A program made the translations under genes and the position numbers. This document shows, in pieces, positions 24,429 through 38,761 of a stretch of DNA of 64,000 nt. This stretch comes from Kentomonas sorsogonicus (taxonomy: Eukaryota; Euglenozoa; Kinetoplastea; Trypanosomatida; Trypanosomatidae). Below the pieces are notes generated by a model. The model made no database searches, was not told the DNA's origin, and saw nothing but the letters and a program-made list of their open reading frames with translations. Position 1 is the first letter of the stretch. Every line of letters starts with the position of its first letter. The DNA is taken from the NCBI GenBank assembly GCA_030347455.1, contig JAQOSZ010000113.1:1-64000 (forward strand). Direction: 5' to 3'.

Positions 24429-24802
24429 TCAATTATGACGTAAATAAAGCGGCAAATCGCAATTTGTTATTGCAACACATACAAAGTATCACGCCTGCAA
24501 GTGCGCCTGTAGATACGGAGCAAATGCTGTGTACACCCCTTTATAATACAAAACCATCTAACAGCAACAATAATAACAATAACAATAATAAAGCGGGAAA
24601 GAAAAAGAAGGGGAAAAATATTACTTCTAATAATAGTAATGATAATAGTAATATTGATGATGATGTTATTAGCAAAAGTGACGGATTTAATAATAATAAT
24701 AATATTAATAATAATAACGAACAGCACAGAATATTTTCCGCCAGTGACACCAATAGATACACATACAACAATATCATTGCTGAAAACTCTGAAAATTTTG
24801 AA

Positions 24803-24839
<37 letters not shown>

Positions 24840-25429
24840 CGGAGGCGCAGTCATTATTTCCCGTTCCTCCGTTAGAACCGAATACACTGAAAAAGAAACG
24901 CACAAGTGAGGCGGAAAGTAATAACAGTAATAGTAATGATGAAAAAGGGAAAAAGAAGGGTAATAAAGGAAATAACAAAAACGCAAAGAAAAACAAGCAA
25001 GTGCTGCCCCCTGACGATAGTCCCACACTCCGCAGCCGAAGCACCAGTTTTGAAACAAATAACTCAAACGATACAAATGGTAATAATAATAATCTAAATA
25101 GTAATAATAGCAAAAACAATAAGAAGAAGAAGAAGAACAGTGTGTCAAGTAATAGCAATAACAGTAATAATAATAATAATAATAGTAAAATCAATCAGGA
25201 TAATGACGAGGAGGATATTGAAAATAATAATAATAATAATGAAAAACGGCCGCGCTCCCTCTCCACCGCTGGGGATGATATTCCATTTTACCAAACGGAA
25301 GTTTTCTTAAGTCCAAACAATTTCGACGCCTCCACTGAAGGAAAAGAGGAAAAGGGAATTGAAAAGGAAGAAATGGAGAGTGACAGCGGAAGTGGGCTTG
25401 TTGCTGCTGCTGCTGCTTATTTGCATAAC

Positions 25430-25465
<36 letters not shown>

Positions 25466-25561
25466 GCTAGCAGTATTGACGGAATAAACTACGATGATTA
25501 TATTGCCAATGCGCTAAAAAATTATCAAATGAGAAAAGAATCAATGAATAGCCACACCGAC

Positions 25562-25594
<33 letters not shown>

Positions 25595-25759
25595 TTGAAT
25601 AGTAATAGTAATAGTAACAGTCAAAACGGAACAATTACGTCTTTGGTGGATTTATCGCTATTTAATAAAGAAGGAACGGCGAAACCCTCCACGTCTAATA
25701 TTAAAGCCGTAAGGGCACTTGTGTATCAGCAACAGCAACAACAGCAGCAACAACAGTAG
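21135..25759 (+). CDS. Kinesin-3-like motor protein with poly-N loops
   Basis: About 1,540 codons. The motor begins FSFVVATRIRPFNRKE near 21334 and contains the P-loop GQTSSGKT at 22294-22317, switch I NERSSRSH at 22756-22779 and switch II DLAGSER at 22879-22899. It ends with YRESLLTYVLSDNFGGNSRT and LRYAALARGIKIKNKVRLNE near 23255-23425. VSKLNLVDLAGSER, INQSLSTLRRVIEAL and the neck sequence fit the kinesin-3 (KIF1/Unc104) group, which moves toward microtubule plus ends. Poly-N runs are inserted in several motor loops, including just after switch II (about 22936-23010) and before YRESL. A short coiled coil follows (about 23440-23680), then an Asn/Lys/Ser-rich tail without a recognisable FHA or PH domain. 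Frame changes occur at 21325 (extra T in an AAT run) and at about 24180-24183 (A run). The ATG at 21135 follows an A-rich leader; the Asn frame leads straight into the motor. Confidence 0.92.
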
Positions 25760-27529
25760 TGAAGTCTGCAGGAAGTTTGATTAAAATAATTATTTTCATT
25801 ATTATGATCATTATTACTATTATGATTATTTTCAGGTTATTGTTACGCTATTATCCTTTTTTGTGTTTTCCTCTTCTTTTCTTTCTTCGTCTCTGAGTGG
25901 AAGATATAAGTAATAATTACTATTATTTCAATTTATACATTTTTAATTACTATTACTATTGTTATTATTGTTATTGTGTTTTGCGCAAGTCATGTAGTGC
26001 GGGACTCTCACAAGGTCTTCTTCAGCTCTTTCTTCCATTCCCTATTTTCTTTTTCTTACTCAGCTTTTCCTGATATTATTATTATTATTATTCAACTCCT
26101 TTCCGTTCTCAAATTTTCTTCTTTGTTCCTCCCTTCTTTCACTCACTCTCCTCCTCCCAAAGTGGACTCATATGTAAATAAATGGCCTTGTCATTACTAC
26201 TTTTTTATATATGTTTTACTATTTTTATTATTTTTATTATATAGAAACTTCTGTTTAATTAGATTTATTGATTTTTGTTTTGGATTCTTTTTATTTACTT
26301 TTCTTCTTTTTTTTTTTTGCTCAGTTTTTGCTTCATGCTGTTTTCCGGCTTTTTTTCCTGTGTTTTTTACCAGTTTTTCCACTCTTTATTATATTTTTCA
26401 TTTATTCTTTCGTCTACGTATTCTCTCTTTTTTTTTTCATTTTTCTATTTTCTCCTCAACACACAAATATATGTATGTATATATAACTCAGTGTTCAAAT
26501 CAACAAAAAGCTGTCTGTATGTTGTTGTTTTATTTATACTACATAAATATATAAATAAATATATATGCACGTAAACGTATATATATATATGTGTGTAAAT
26601 GTAAATATAAGCATACTCACACAGCAGCTCCTGTTTCTTCCTTACTTTATTTTTTGTTTTTGATCATTATTATCATTGTTGTTGAGTGATTCCGTTCTGT
26701 TATGTATTATTATTATTATTTAATTTTCGTATGTTTCACGAAAAATTAAATACAAAAGAAAAGAAACAATAAAATTTTCTTGCTGTTCTTGTTACTGTTT
26801 CTTTTTTCTGTTTTTCACCTATCCTCTCTTATCTTCCTCTTCCTCTTTTATTTGTCAGCTATTTCACGTTGTACAACTGCTTTGTATGCAATATACACAA
26901 TTGCTATATTTAAAAAGAAAACAGAAAGAATGTGAGTGATAATATCGAATTTAATAAAGGAAAACAAAAATGAGTATTGCTCTTGTTATCATTTTTATTA
27001 CTGTCGTTTCGACAGTCAATCATACTGTTTGTTGTTATTGTTGTTGATTGTGTTTTGTTTTGTTTTCCTCTTATTTCTCAGCCACTGTAGGAGTGTGTAA
27101 GTGTGTATATGAACTTGTGTATTTATTACTGTTATTATTTAAATTAAATATATATGTGGATGAGAATTGAAAATGAAAAATAAAAACACTCATTAACACA
27201 CATTCACTCCTCTCTTTCTTCTCTCTCCTTTCCTTTTCTTCTGTCTTTTCTTTATTCTTTACACTTTCAATCTTCATTTTACAACTTAGAAAACTATTCT
27301 CTTTGACAGTTGCACCAGAAAGGTGGAAAGCAACACAAAAAAAAGAGAGGCCTATTATTTATTTGTAATCTTCTTTTTCGTTTTAAATTATTTTTTTCAA
27401 GTCTAATTCTAACTCTAACTAGCATATTTAAACCAAAAAAAAAAAAGGCAAAAGCTCAAATTAATTTAAAAACCAAACTACACCTAATTAATTTTAAATA
27501 ATTAAATATAAAAAAAAAAGAGAGAGAAA
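25760..27529 (+). other. AT-rich intergenic region
   Basis: No gene is supported in about 1.8 kb. T-rich tracts and TA-type repeats (near 26575-26592) dominate. A long pyrimidine tract at about 27207-27280 ends in AG at 27288-27289, a good spliced-leader acceptor for the next gene with a 5' UTR of about 240 bases. Confidence 0.6.
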
Positions 27530-28367
27530 ATGGACGATATTTTTGCCGAGATGAAAAAGCTCGAAAAAAAGGGCGCGAAAAAAGGAGCGAAGAAATCGGC
27601 TAAAGAGAAGGAACCGATAGTTGTGGCGGGAGGCTTTGTTGTGGCCCCCGCGCCCTCTGAAAATAATAATAATAATAGCGAAATTAATATTATTGCAAAC
27701 AGTAATAATAATAACAATAATGAGAATGAAAATGGGGAAAAGAAAAAGAGCAAAAAGAAGAAGACCACAGCAGAAGTAAGTGATGACACCAATAATAATA
27801 ATAATACTCATGCCGATCCGGAGGCTTTGCAAAATAATAATAATAATAATGAAAACGCAGCGCCCGCGGCCCCCATTGTATTCAACGCCCGCAGTACCGC
27901 CGACACTATCACAGGAAAAAGTTGGACAACCGTAAAGGAAAAGAAAATTATCGAAAAGCAAAAGGAACAGCTTAAACAGGAGAAGGAAAAGGAAAAGACT
28001 ACAGACGCCGCCGCCGCCGAAAACACTAATGAAAATGATAATGAAAAGAATGAGAATGAGAATGATAATAATAAAGAAAAAGAAAAAGAAAAAGAAGAGC
28101 CGCCGAAACCTAAGAAGTTTGTTGCGCGCGGCAAGGCTGGAGCCTCAGGTAAAGTGGCCGACAAGAATAATAATAATAATAATAACGGAAGCGCTGTGGA
28201 TTTGTCTGCTCTTCCCTCGCTAGGAGATGTCTACGGAAATAAAAATAAGAATAATAACAACAATAATGAAAATAATAATACTAGCAACGCCGAAAGCAAG
28301 AATCAGACCCCTGAGGCGGAGAACACTTCTATTAATAATAATAATAATAATAATAATTCTGAAAATA

Positions 28368-28422
<55 letters not shown>

Positions 28423-28625
28423 GAGTCAGAGGAGAAACCGCCGGAAAAGAAGGGAAAGTACGTTCCTCCCACAAAAGGCAAATACATTCCCCCCTCCCAA
28501 CGCGCTAACAATAACAGTATTAATAATTCGAATATTTCTAATAATTCCGGAAACACGAGTGTGAGTAATAATACCAACAATCCTTCTCCCGCCCCCGCCC
28601 CCGCCCCTGTTACTGAAACTACTAC

Positions 28626-28679
<54 letters not shown>

Positions 28680-28953
28680 TAATAAAGAAGGCGCGACAGA
28701 AGAAAAGAAGGGTAAGTATGTCCCCCCGACTAAAGGGAAGTACATTCCTCCGTCCCAGCGGGCAAACATGAATAATAATAATAATAATAATAGTAATAGT
28801 AATAGTAATAATTCGTCTTCTCCTGTCTCTCCTCCCCCTGCGACCACAACAACAACAAACGCAACAAATAATAATAATAGTGCCGCCACCGCCGCCGCCG
28901 CTCCTAAGAAACCCGGCGGTTACGTTCCTCCGCACCTCCGTAATAAGAATTAA
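27530..28953 (+). CDS. Basic Asn-rich protein with YVPP/YIPP repeats (possibly CDV3-like)
   Basis: About 474 codons. The start MDDIFAEMKKLEKKGAKKG is lysine-rich; then comes a block with GKSWTTVKEKKIIEKQKEQ, a [16 protein letters not shown] segment, VDLSALPSLGDVYG near 28195-28235, and two copies of KGKYVPPTKGKYIPPSQRAN (about 28450-28510 and 28710-28770). The end is GGYVPPHLRNKN. The PSL segment with YxPP[SH]xR motifs recalls CDV3-type and other RNA-associated low-complexity proteins, but this is a weak resemblance and I assign no function. A frame change at about 28367 in an AAT run would turn Asn into Ile; the same Asn frame resumes and reads both halves of the repeat, so this is one gene. 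Confidence 0.75.
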
Positions 28954-30132
28954 CTGTCATTATATATATATATTTATCTGTTTCTTAAAAGCATTTTGTT
29001 TCGTTTGTCTTCATTTTTTTTTTTCATTACTGCTCTCAATCACTTCGAAATTGATGTGTGTTATTTCTCTTCAATAATGAATAATAATGAATAATAAATA
29101 TTAATGATGAGAAGAAAAGGAAAGAAAAATCCAAACAAATCGAAAAAAAAGAGAGAAAGGTTGGAGTTAATTCGAAATTATACGATTAAAAAAAAAAGAG
29201 TGATTTAAAAAAGACAAATGAGAGATTTTGTTAGCGATACCATTTTCTCTCAAAAGTTTTTGTGTTTCTTTTTTCTTCTTCTTCTTCTCTTTTTCTATTT
29301 TTTTTTATTCAACGAATGAATACAGAGCACAACAGATATATATGTGTGTGCTCTTCATTCCTTGTTTATATACATAAAAGCATGCACACTAATTACTATT
29401 ATTTTTTTATTTATTTATTTTGAATAATCAATCATGCCTACATATAAATAATTCCCTTTAGTCAAAGGAATGAATATTATTCTATTATTATTATTACAAT
29501 TGCTATGAATACTACACAATTAAATTATATATTTACTATCCTCAACGTAAAAATATTTACGAATAAATAAAAAAAGAGTAAATAGTAATGAAAACAATAA
29601 AAAAATGTTGCAATTATGCAAAGGAAGTTTTGTGACGTGAGAGTGTTTCTTTTTTTTTTTTTTTTGTTTTTTTTTTTTTTAAGAAACAAGAAAACGTATT
29701 GAATGTATATGTTTGTGAATGTGTTTTAACAATATTTTCCTCTAGTTAGTTATATATATATATATGTATGTGTATATATTCTATGTAAATTGATGATGAC
29801 GATTATTATTACTATACAGTTTACTTTGTAGTGATTCATTATTGATTGAAATATTTATTTCTCTTATTACTATTCATCGTTTCCTCCCTTCTATTTTCCT
29901 TCCTTCACTATATAACTAATACTATTATTCTAATTTTTTAATCAAACATTTTCAAAATAAAAAAGTAGTAAAAACAGTAACACCCAACATACACTTCAGC
30001 ACAGAAAGAAAATAAATATTTTTATTTATTCACTTATATATTTATGTATTGAACAATTTCACATAGAAACTTCACAAGAAATCCCTCCAAAAAAAAAAAA
30101 AAAGAGAATCATTATCAAGAAACAAAAAAAAA
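28954..30132 (+). other. AT-rich intergenic region
   Basis: No gene is supported. Long T runs lie at about 29649-29680. A weak pyrimidine stretch near 29880-29908 precedes AG at 29964-29965. The DNA just before the next start is almost pure A. Confidence 0.5.
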
Positions 30133-31057
30133 ATGGAAGAGAAGCATACTTCCCCTTCCCACCCAACAGCAAAAACAAAGAAGAAGAGAACAAAATCAAA
30201 AGAAACGGAAGAAATGATAAATACTCATAATAGCAATAATAATGATAATAATAATGATAATAATAGCAATGAAAGGAATATGAGGGATACAAGTCACGAC
30301 AGAAGAAATAGTACTAATAGCAATAATAGTAATAATAATAATGGTAATAATAGTAATAGTGAAGACGCAGAAAAGAAGAAGAAAAAGAAGAAGAGAAGAA
30401 GTGTGAGTGTCGGCACTTTGAAAGAAAATAATAATAATGAAAACAGTAATCAAAGTAGAATGTCTCTTCCTGAATGCATTCAAAATGAAACAGATTTGAG
30501 CATTGATAATAATACTAATAATAATTGTGAAAATAATAATAAAATTGTGAGATCTACCAATTCCACGGAAATATTAACAGATTTGGTGAAATGCGTTTCT
30601 GAATACATCTCTCTTCAAAATGCTACAAATGATAATAATAATAATAATAATAATCCAAAACAGATAAACGAAGAAGAAGAAGAAAAAGAAGGAGAGAAAA
30701 AAGAAAATGAAATGTCTTATTTGTTGAAAAGAAGAATAAGAAGAAAAGAAGAGGAAATTATTCAATATTTGAATGATTATATCGACGCCGTTTATAAAAA
30801 TAATTTAATTTCCGTGTTTTTGAGCGAAGACCAGTTGAGTGAAGCTCCTTCGCTATTTTTTGACCCCCCAACTCGTAATAATAATAATAATAATGAAGTA
30901 GGAAAGGCGAACGGAATTTGCAATTCGAACCTCATTTTACCACTTTACCAATTAGTCAATAATAATTCTCAAAAATACGATTTATTTTTCGTTTTCATTA
31001 AATTTATGGTAATGAAGAAAGTCTTGTCGCGAATTAAAGGTCCCAAACAATATTCTG

Positions 31058-31109
<52 letters not shown>

Positions 31110-32301
31110 AACGGACGAAAATAAAAATGAAGATGACGTTTATAACACAACCGATGTGCATACAATTGAGGAACAGTTTAATTCCGAATTTAGACAAATA
31201 AAAATAGATTTTCTCTATTCTGATTTTTCAAATAAAAAGAATAGTAGTAATGATAATAAAGATGCTTTATTGTTTCCTTCACTACTTCGCATGTTATTTA
31301 ATAATAATAATAATAGTAATAATAATAATGAATCGGGAAACGAAAATGAAGCAAACAATTCAGAGGAAATTTCTTCTGTTTCTCATTTGGATTCTTTTAT
31401 TACCGAAAGTGTGGATTTCTTAATGGAAAAGTACCTGAGCAGCAAACAGAATATTAATAATAATAATAGTAATAATAGCAATAGTTTTCCGTTGGTGCTA
31501 AATGACTTGACAAACTTTTTTCTTTCGAAACTGAATCTTTCGAATCGTAATAATAATAATAATAATAATAGTAAAATAGTTTCGCCCCCTTCCTTACATT
31601 TCTCTATCAATCAAACTCCACTTATTGTCGGGTGTATACGAAACTCTTCTAATAATAATAATAATGAAAATAGTAATAAATTGACTTTACGAGTGATCCC
31701 CGCAAGTGAATTCTTTTATTCCTATAACAATAATATTAATAGTACCATTAATAATAATAATATAGAAAATCTTATTTCCTTTAACGCTCTCTTTTACGAG
31801 TTGTCGGGTGAATTTCCTCTCAAAATGAAAATAATAAACAACAGCGAAAATAATAATAATAATAATAATTCCCAAAGACACAGTTTTAAATACCGTCAGA
31901 GGCATTACGACGAAATTTATGATATTTCTATTATTTCCGCTATTTTTCAGAAAATTATTCATTCGTGTCATTTTTATTACATTTGCGATTCCCCTATAAA
32001 CGTAAAGGAAAATTCCCTTCATATTTCACAGGCACTTTTGAGCAAACAGAAAAATAAAGGAGAAAATATTTTGAATAATAATAATTTGAATAATAATAAT
32101 TTGAATAATAATAATAATAATGTAAAATCTCTATTTAACATGTCTCTAGTAGAGGCGACGGCGCCTGTGATTTTGTTTGGATTTTACTTTTCTTTTTGCC
32201 GACCGGAAGACCAAAATGATAATAATAATAATAAAGAAAAAGAAGAGAATCACTCTCCAGGAAACCGAGAGGAAAGTGTTGTCAAGGAAAATAACAATAA
32301 C

Positions 32302-32350
<49 letters not shown>

Positions 32351-33412
32351 TAATAATAATAATAATAATAATACAATAATGAGGAAGAAGAAATAAACAA
32401 AAGTGAAGCACCACCAAAACCAAAACGCAAATCATCAAAAACAAGACAAGAAAAGGAGAAATCTGAGGAAAAACAAAAACAAACGCACAGAGAAAGAGAA
32501 AGAGAAAAGCCATTAATAAGCCCTAAGGCAATAGACTCCAGTAATTCCACCATAAATAATAATAATAGTGATTTGCAACATCACAACAATAATAATCAAA
32601 ATAATCAAAATGTAAATAATGAGAGCAATTTAGTTTCCATTATTTCAAAGACGGCGCCTGCTTTTGCCGATCGCATTAACCACAATCCAAATAATAATAA
32701 TTACAACAAAAATAATAGTAATAATAATAACGAAGAAAAGGAAAAAACTCAAAACAAAAAGAAAAAATCGAGTCGTTCGGTTTCTCCTCTTTCTAGCGAA
32801 AATTCTCCCATTCCTAAAAATCCCTTGCAAAACGAAAGTATCAACAATCAAATCAATCTAAATAATAATTATAATAATAATGATAATTCGTCAAAAATAA
32901 ACGATGCGGAGGAAAATAATCGCCGCTATAACAAAAAACGAAATGACAAAATTCTGCGCAGTGCTGAGAGTCAGACTGAATTTATTGCAACGGAAATAAT
33001 TCCCATTTTCTTTCACATTGAACACGAATTAAATACACTAAATAACAAAAATAATGATAATAATAATAATAATAATAATAATAATAGTAATAATAAAGAG
33101 GAAAGTGATAAAAAGGAAAAGGAAAATAAAGTGGAAAAGAATGAGAATGATAAAGAGAAGAAGAAAAAAGGAAAGGAAAGTAGTAGTAAAAGTACAGATG
33201 AAAATAACAAAGAGGAGGAAAATAATAATAATAGTAATAATAATAATAATAATAAAGAAGGAGAAGAAAAAGAGGAATCTCACAAGAAATTCCGAAGGAA
33301 AACCATTTTACTTTGTAAAGTGCAATTTCTCTCCCCTCTTTTATTTTATTCAAAAATGCTTTCCTCTTCTGCTGTCCCCTCGTCTTCGGAATTGAAAAAC
33401 AAGAGTGACAAA

Positions 33413-33445
<33 letters not shown>

Positions 33446-33716
33446 TTCGATTATATTTGTGAAGAAATTCCCGATCAAACAAACAGCATTACTATTGTTT
33501 CCCCCTCTCGTAAAACTGAAAATAATAATAATTTAGAAAAATCGAATGAAGAAAAAGAAGAATCGGAGGGTTTTGTTGTTCAAAAACAAAACGAAACTCA
33601 CAGACGATTCTTTGCTTTTAATAAGAGAGATGTCCTTTTTTACATTCTTCAAAAGGAATTGTTCTTTAGAACAGAAACTATTCCAAATAATAATATTAGT
33701 AATATTAATGCTAATG

Positions 33717-33753
<37 letters not shown>

Positions 33754-34483
33754 AAGAAAATTCAGTCGCCGTGTTTCTTTTGCTTTTGACACTTTGCAGA
33801 ATAATGAAAATAATAATAACATTAATAATGAAAATAGTGATAATGAGAGTTTTTTCGAATATGACGGAAATTCCCCTTTAGAAGGAACGTTTGACAACAA
33901 CAATAATAGTAATAATAATAATAATAATAGCACATCTCCTAATAATTCTACTTTTAATAATAATTCAAATAACAATAATTCAAATGATATTTCCCTCCAG
34001 AAAAATAAAAAGAGCATTTTAAAATCGGGAGAAAAGTATAAACACGAAAAACTAATCAAAAACGCGACTTCCCCCAATACAAGGAAAACCACCGTTTTTC
34101 GCAGTTTTTTCCTCTGGGAAATGCACAAGAGTGAAAAGGAACGCAACTCTCAAATATTAAATAGTAATTCTGAAAATAATGAAAATAATAATAATAATAA
34201 TAATAATCGGAATGATTATTCAAAATTTCACGACTTTTCTTTTACACTGTCTGAAATTCTCTCACAATTAAATGAATTTTCTGTTTTATTTCAAAAAGAG
34301 GTGAGTCGTCTGTTTTTCTTTATTCTGTATACTTTTGAAGAAGAAAAGGTAAAACGTCAACTTTGTATTCAAAACAATAATAATATTAATTTTAATGAGA
34401 ATAATAATAATTCATTTTTGGGATTCTTTCCCTCTCACATTAGTAATGATTTGTACGTTGCTTCTAAAGTAACGGATAATAGC

Positions 34484-34516
<33 letters not shown>

Positions 34517-35068
34517 TTAATGAATAATATCGATAATAATAATAATGAAAATAATAATGAGAATAGTGTAAATGATAAAAATAATTTCCTCTCTTTTAGT
34601 CATCAGTATAAGAAAGAAACGTCTCTTTTTATTACGCGGCGGTTTCTTTTGTTTTTGTTGGGAAATATATTTTTAGGATCTCCCAAATATTGGACTCCAC
34701 AACTCTTTATTTTAGATAATAGTAATAATAATAATAAATTGGATATGAATAAAAAGGAAACAGAAGATAATAACAATAATAAAATTATTCCCTTTACAGA
34801 ATTTTGGGATGAAAAAGAGTGGATAAGTGAAATGATTCAAATTCTAAACTCCGAAAATTATCCTCTTGTAAATAATAATAATAATAATAATAATTTTCAT
34901 ATTTTGGAAGAAATTCCCACTCCTGTTGTTTTACACTATTTGCAAGTTATACAGAGAAGTGGAATGTTCAGTGAACACGCTGTTTTGGAAAATGAAAATA
35001 ACGATTATTATTATTACTATTATTTTGAAAATTCTGATTCCAATTGTGATTTCTTATTTAATGCTGAA

Positions 35069-35107
<39 letters not shown>

Positions 35108-35182
35108 CTCAAAGCTACAAATGAGAATAAAATCAATGCGAATGAAATGTTTCCCCCTCATTTTTCTGAAATCATTAATAAC

Positions 35183-35230
<48 letters not shown>

Positions 35231-35573
35231 GTAAATAAAAGTGGGGAATTTAATTTTGTCAATTCTCTGTACCGTTTGGCAGTAAAACGGCGAATTTTAT
35301 TATTTTGCGGAGATTTTAAATATTTAATTGAAAGCGAAATTTCGAATAAAATTGTCGGAATATATGAAGAAATGACGCAAAAGAAAGAGGATTTTAATAA
35401 TAATAGTAATAATAATAAATTTTCTTCTCTTTCTATTTCCGAATTGCGTTATATTTTCCGTGAATTGTTACTACAAATTTGTCTAATTATAGACCGCTTT
35501 TCTAACTGTCTTGTTTTTCCGTCATTTACTTGTTTACCAGCAGATAATAATAGTGATAATAATAATAATAATG

Positions 35574-35607
<34 letters not shown>

Positions 35608-36929
35608 GTTTTATATTTGTGATAATTTAGAGTCCTTTTTGGAATTAGACCTCTGTATGATGCATCACACTAGCAGTAATAAAAATAATAGCAATGATAA
35701 TGAATATGACGATAATAATAATAATAAATCCAAAATAAGTAATCGTCCGTCGGTAAATAAAAATTTTGATCCTTTTTCAGACTTTTCCTTCGCTGGGGGA
35801 AATTATAATAATAATAATAAACTAAATGCCAGGCAGTCGTTGTTTAGTAGAGCTTTTTCCTTTACCTTTCCTGTTGTGGATAACAATAATAATAATAATA
35901 ATGAAAATAAGAATATTTTTAATGAAAATAATACTGATATGGACGAAAATACAGACAATGAAAGAAACAGCAGTCAAAACACCAAAAACAGTAATAATAA
36001 TAACAATAATTATAATTATAATTATAAAGGAAAACAATCGCAAAAACGGAGATTTTCGTATGTAAACGAATTTCTTTCTTTTCCGTCTCTTAGTAGTTTT
36101 AAAGCAAGCAGCAGTCGCGATACGAATAGTAACAATAATAATAATAATTTTAACAATTTTAATTTTTCTGACAGCGCAAATCAAAATATTTATGATCATT
36201 CCAACAGGAGCAATAATAACAATACAAAGAATAAAAACGACGAAATAGAGAAAGAGAAAGAAAATGAGGTGAAAACAAACAAATTTCAGATAAATACCGA
36301 AAATGTTTGTGGAATTGAAGAGAGTCGTTTATTTTCGCCATTTTTGCGAAATTATTGGAAAGAGATATTTATCAGTCGTTTTTTCGTCTCTTATTCTTTG
36401 CCGTTTGTTAGAATATATCTCTATTTAATTTCCTACGCAGAAATGAGTAGTAATAATACTGAAAATAAAAATAAAAATAAGAAAGGTGAAAATGAAAATA
36501 AAAAGGAAAAGGAAAAGGAAACTAATGATTGCGAACTAATTAAAAACACTAATAATAATAATAATAATAATAATAATACAGAAAGCATAGAGCAATTAGT
36601 GAGTGTTTTAGAGGAAACGAATAACATTTCTGCAGACCTTTTGAATCTAATCAAAACGAAATTGGATGAAAATAATAAAAACAATAATAATAATAATAAT
36701 AATTCGGAAGATTTAATTATTTTAGACGACGAATTAAAAGATAAATTAAATGAGTTGAGAGACGCCACAATAAAAGCGGAAATAATAAGAGAATTTGAGA
36801 AGAAAAATCTAAATACGAAACACAAAAATAATAATATTAATAATAATAATAATAATAATAATAATGTTAATTCTACAGACCGCTCACTACTAGGAATGGG
36901 CATTCAACTATCAGAGCCTTTCCAATATG

Positions 36930-36963
<34 letters not shown>

Positions 36964-37313
36964 AATTTTGCCTGCATTTACTCCGAATCGGGAAAAAGAT
37001 AACAGTAACGAAAGTTTTGCCCCTATTGGCTTTTTCTCTCCTCTTTTAAATAATAATAATAATAATAGAAATAATAGTATTTTTGATATAAATAACGCCA
37101 GTCAGAGTGGATTTAATTTTCTTCATAAATTTGGAGGAGAAAAGTTAAATTCGCACAGTTTTTCCGTTTCCTCCGCTTTAGTTAGAGCAAATAGTATTAT
37201 TACTAATAATAATAATAATAATATCTGTAAAAATATTAACAGTAATTCTTCTTTTTCCTCTTCCTTTGCGGCTTCGCCGCCTGCGCGCCGCAGCTTTAGA
37301 AACATTAATAATA

Positions 37314-37345
<32 letters not shown>

Positions 37346-38477
37346 GAAAAGGGGGGAAATAGGAAAAAAAGAAGCAGTGGAAATGTTATTTTTCAAGTGC
37401 CCGCGGCGGCAGAAATGTATAATGATAGTATAAAACAGCAACAACAAGAAAATAATAATAATAATAATAACAATAATAATTTTCAGAATTTTCATAATTC
37501 GAGACGATTATTCACAAACCCTTTGGACAACACAGATGAGAGTAGCAGTAACGGGACTGCCGTCAGCCCTTCTAATTCTAATAATTATAATAATAATTAT
37601 AATAATTTAGGAAATGAAAATAAGAAATTAAATGCAGATACGTTAGACAGCACAAAGGAGAAAGAAATATCCTCTCTTTCTAATTTTTACGATAATAGTA
37701 ATAATAATAACAATGAACTCCCCTCATTTGTAAAATCCGAATTAAATAACGAAAAAGGGGAAACGAATGGAAATGGAAGTGATTCTCCTACCCCTTTGGA
37801 AAAAACGGCGGAAAACAAATGTGATGTGGGAAATAATAATAATAATAATAATAATAGTAATAATAATAATAGTAATAAACGAATTATTTCTCCCTTCTCC
37901 ACACCGAATAAAAATGAGTCAGCTGCGGCTGCCATACGAGAAATGCAAGAAAAACTGAAGGAAAAGGAAACGGAAATACAAAAATTACAAAATGAGAATA
38001 ATAAATTATTGCAAGAAAAGAACGCATTGGAGTCAGAAGCTGTGACAAATGTTAAACCTCAAATATTAACTGAAACTAATAATGATAATAATAATAATAA
38101 TTCTGAAAATAATAATAATTTAAATTATCAAATTTCCGCTCTCAAGGAGGAGCTGGAGGGATGCCGTGTGCAAATGAAAGCTTGGAGGCAATTAATACAA
38201 CAGCACCGGCAGGAAAAATTAAAGGAACGTTTGGAAAATAATTTCAAAAACAATGACAAAGATAATAATAATAATAATAATAATAATAAAGTGTATAAAA
38301 GGAATTGGAGGGCTGCCAGCACTCAGACAGAGAGAGAGGAGAGCGAAAGTGATTCGTTTATTTCTCCAAATAATAATAATAATAATAATAATAATAGAGA
38401 TAATAATAATAATAATGAATTGGTAGTTTTTGAGTGTAATAATAATAATGGCGCTCTCACTGAAGATACGGTCAACG

Positions 38478-38545
<68 letters not shown>

Positions 38546-38702
38546 TCCGACGACGACGAAAGAAAAGCGGAAGAGGAGAATCGAAAAGAAGAAATATTTC
38601 AACTTTTGGAAATTATTTCCCGTCAGTCGGAAGACCTCCGAATCGCAAGAAATGAAAGGGAAAAGTTGGGAAATATAATATCTCTTTTGCCCAGTAATAA
38701 TA

Positions 38703-38761
<59 letters not shown>

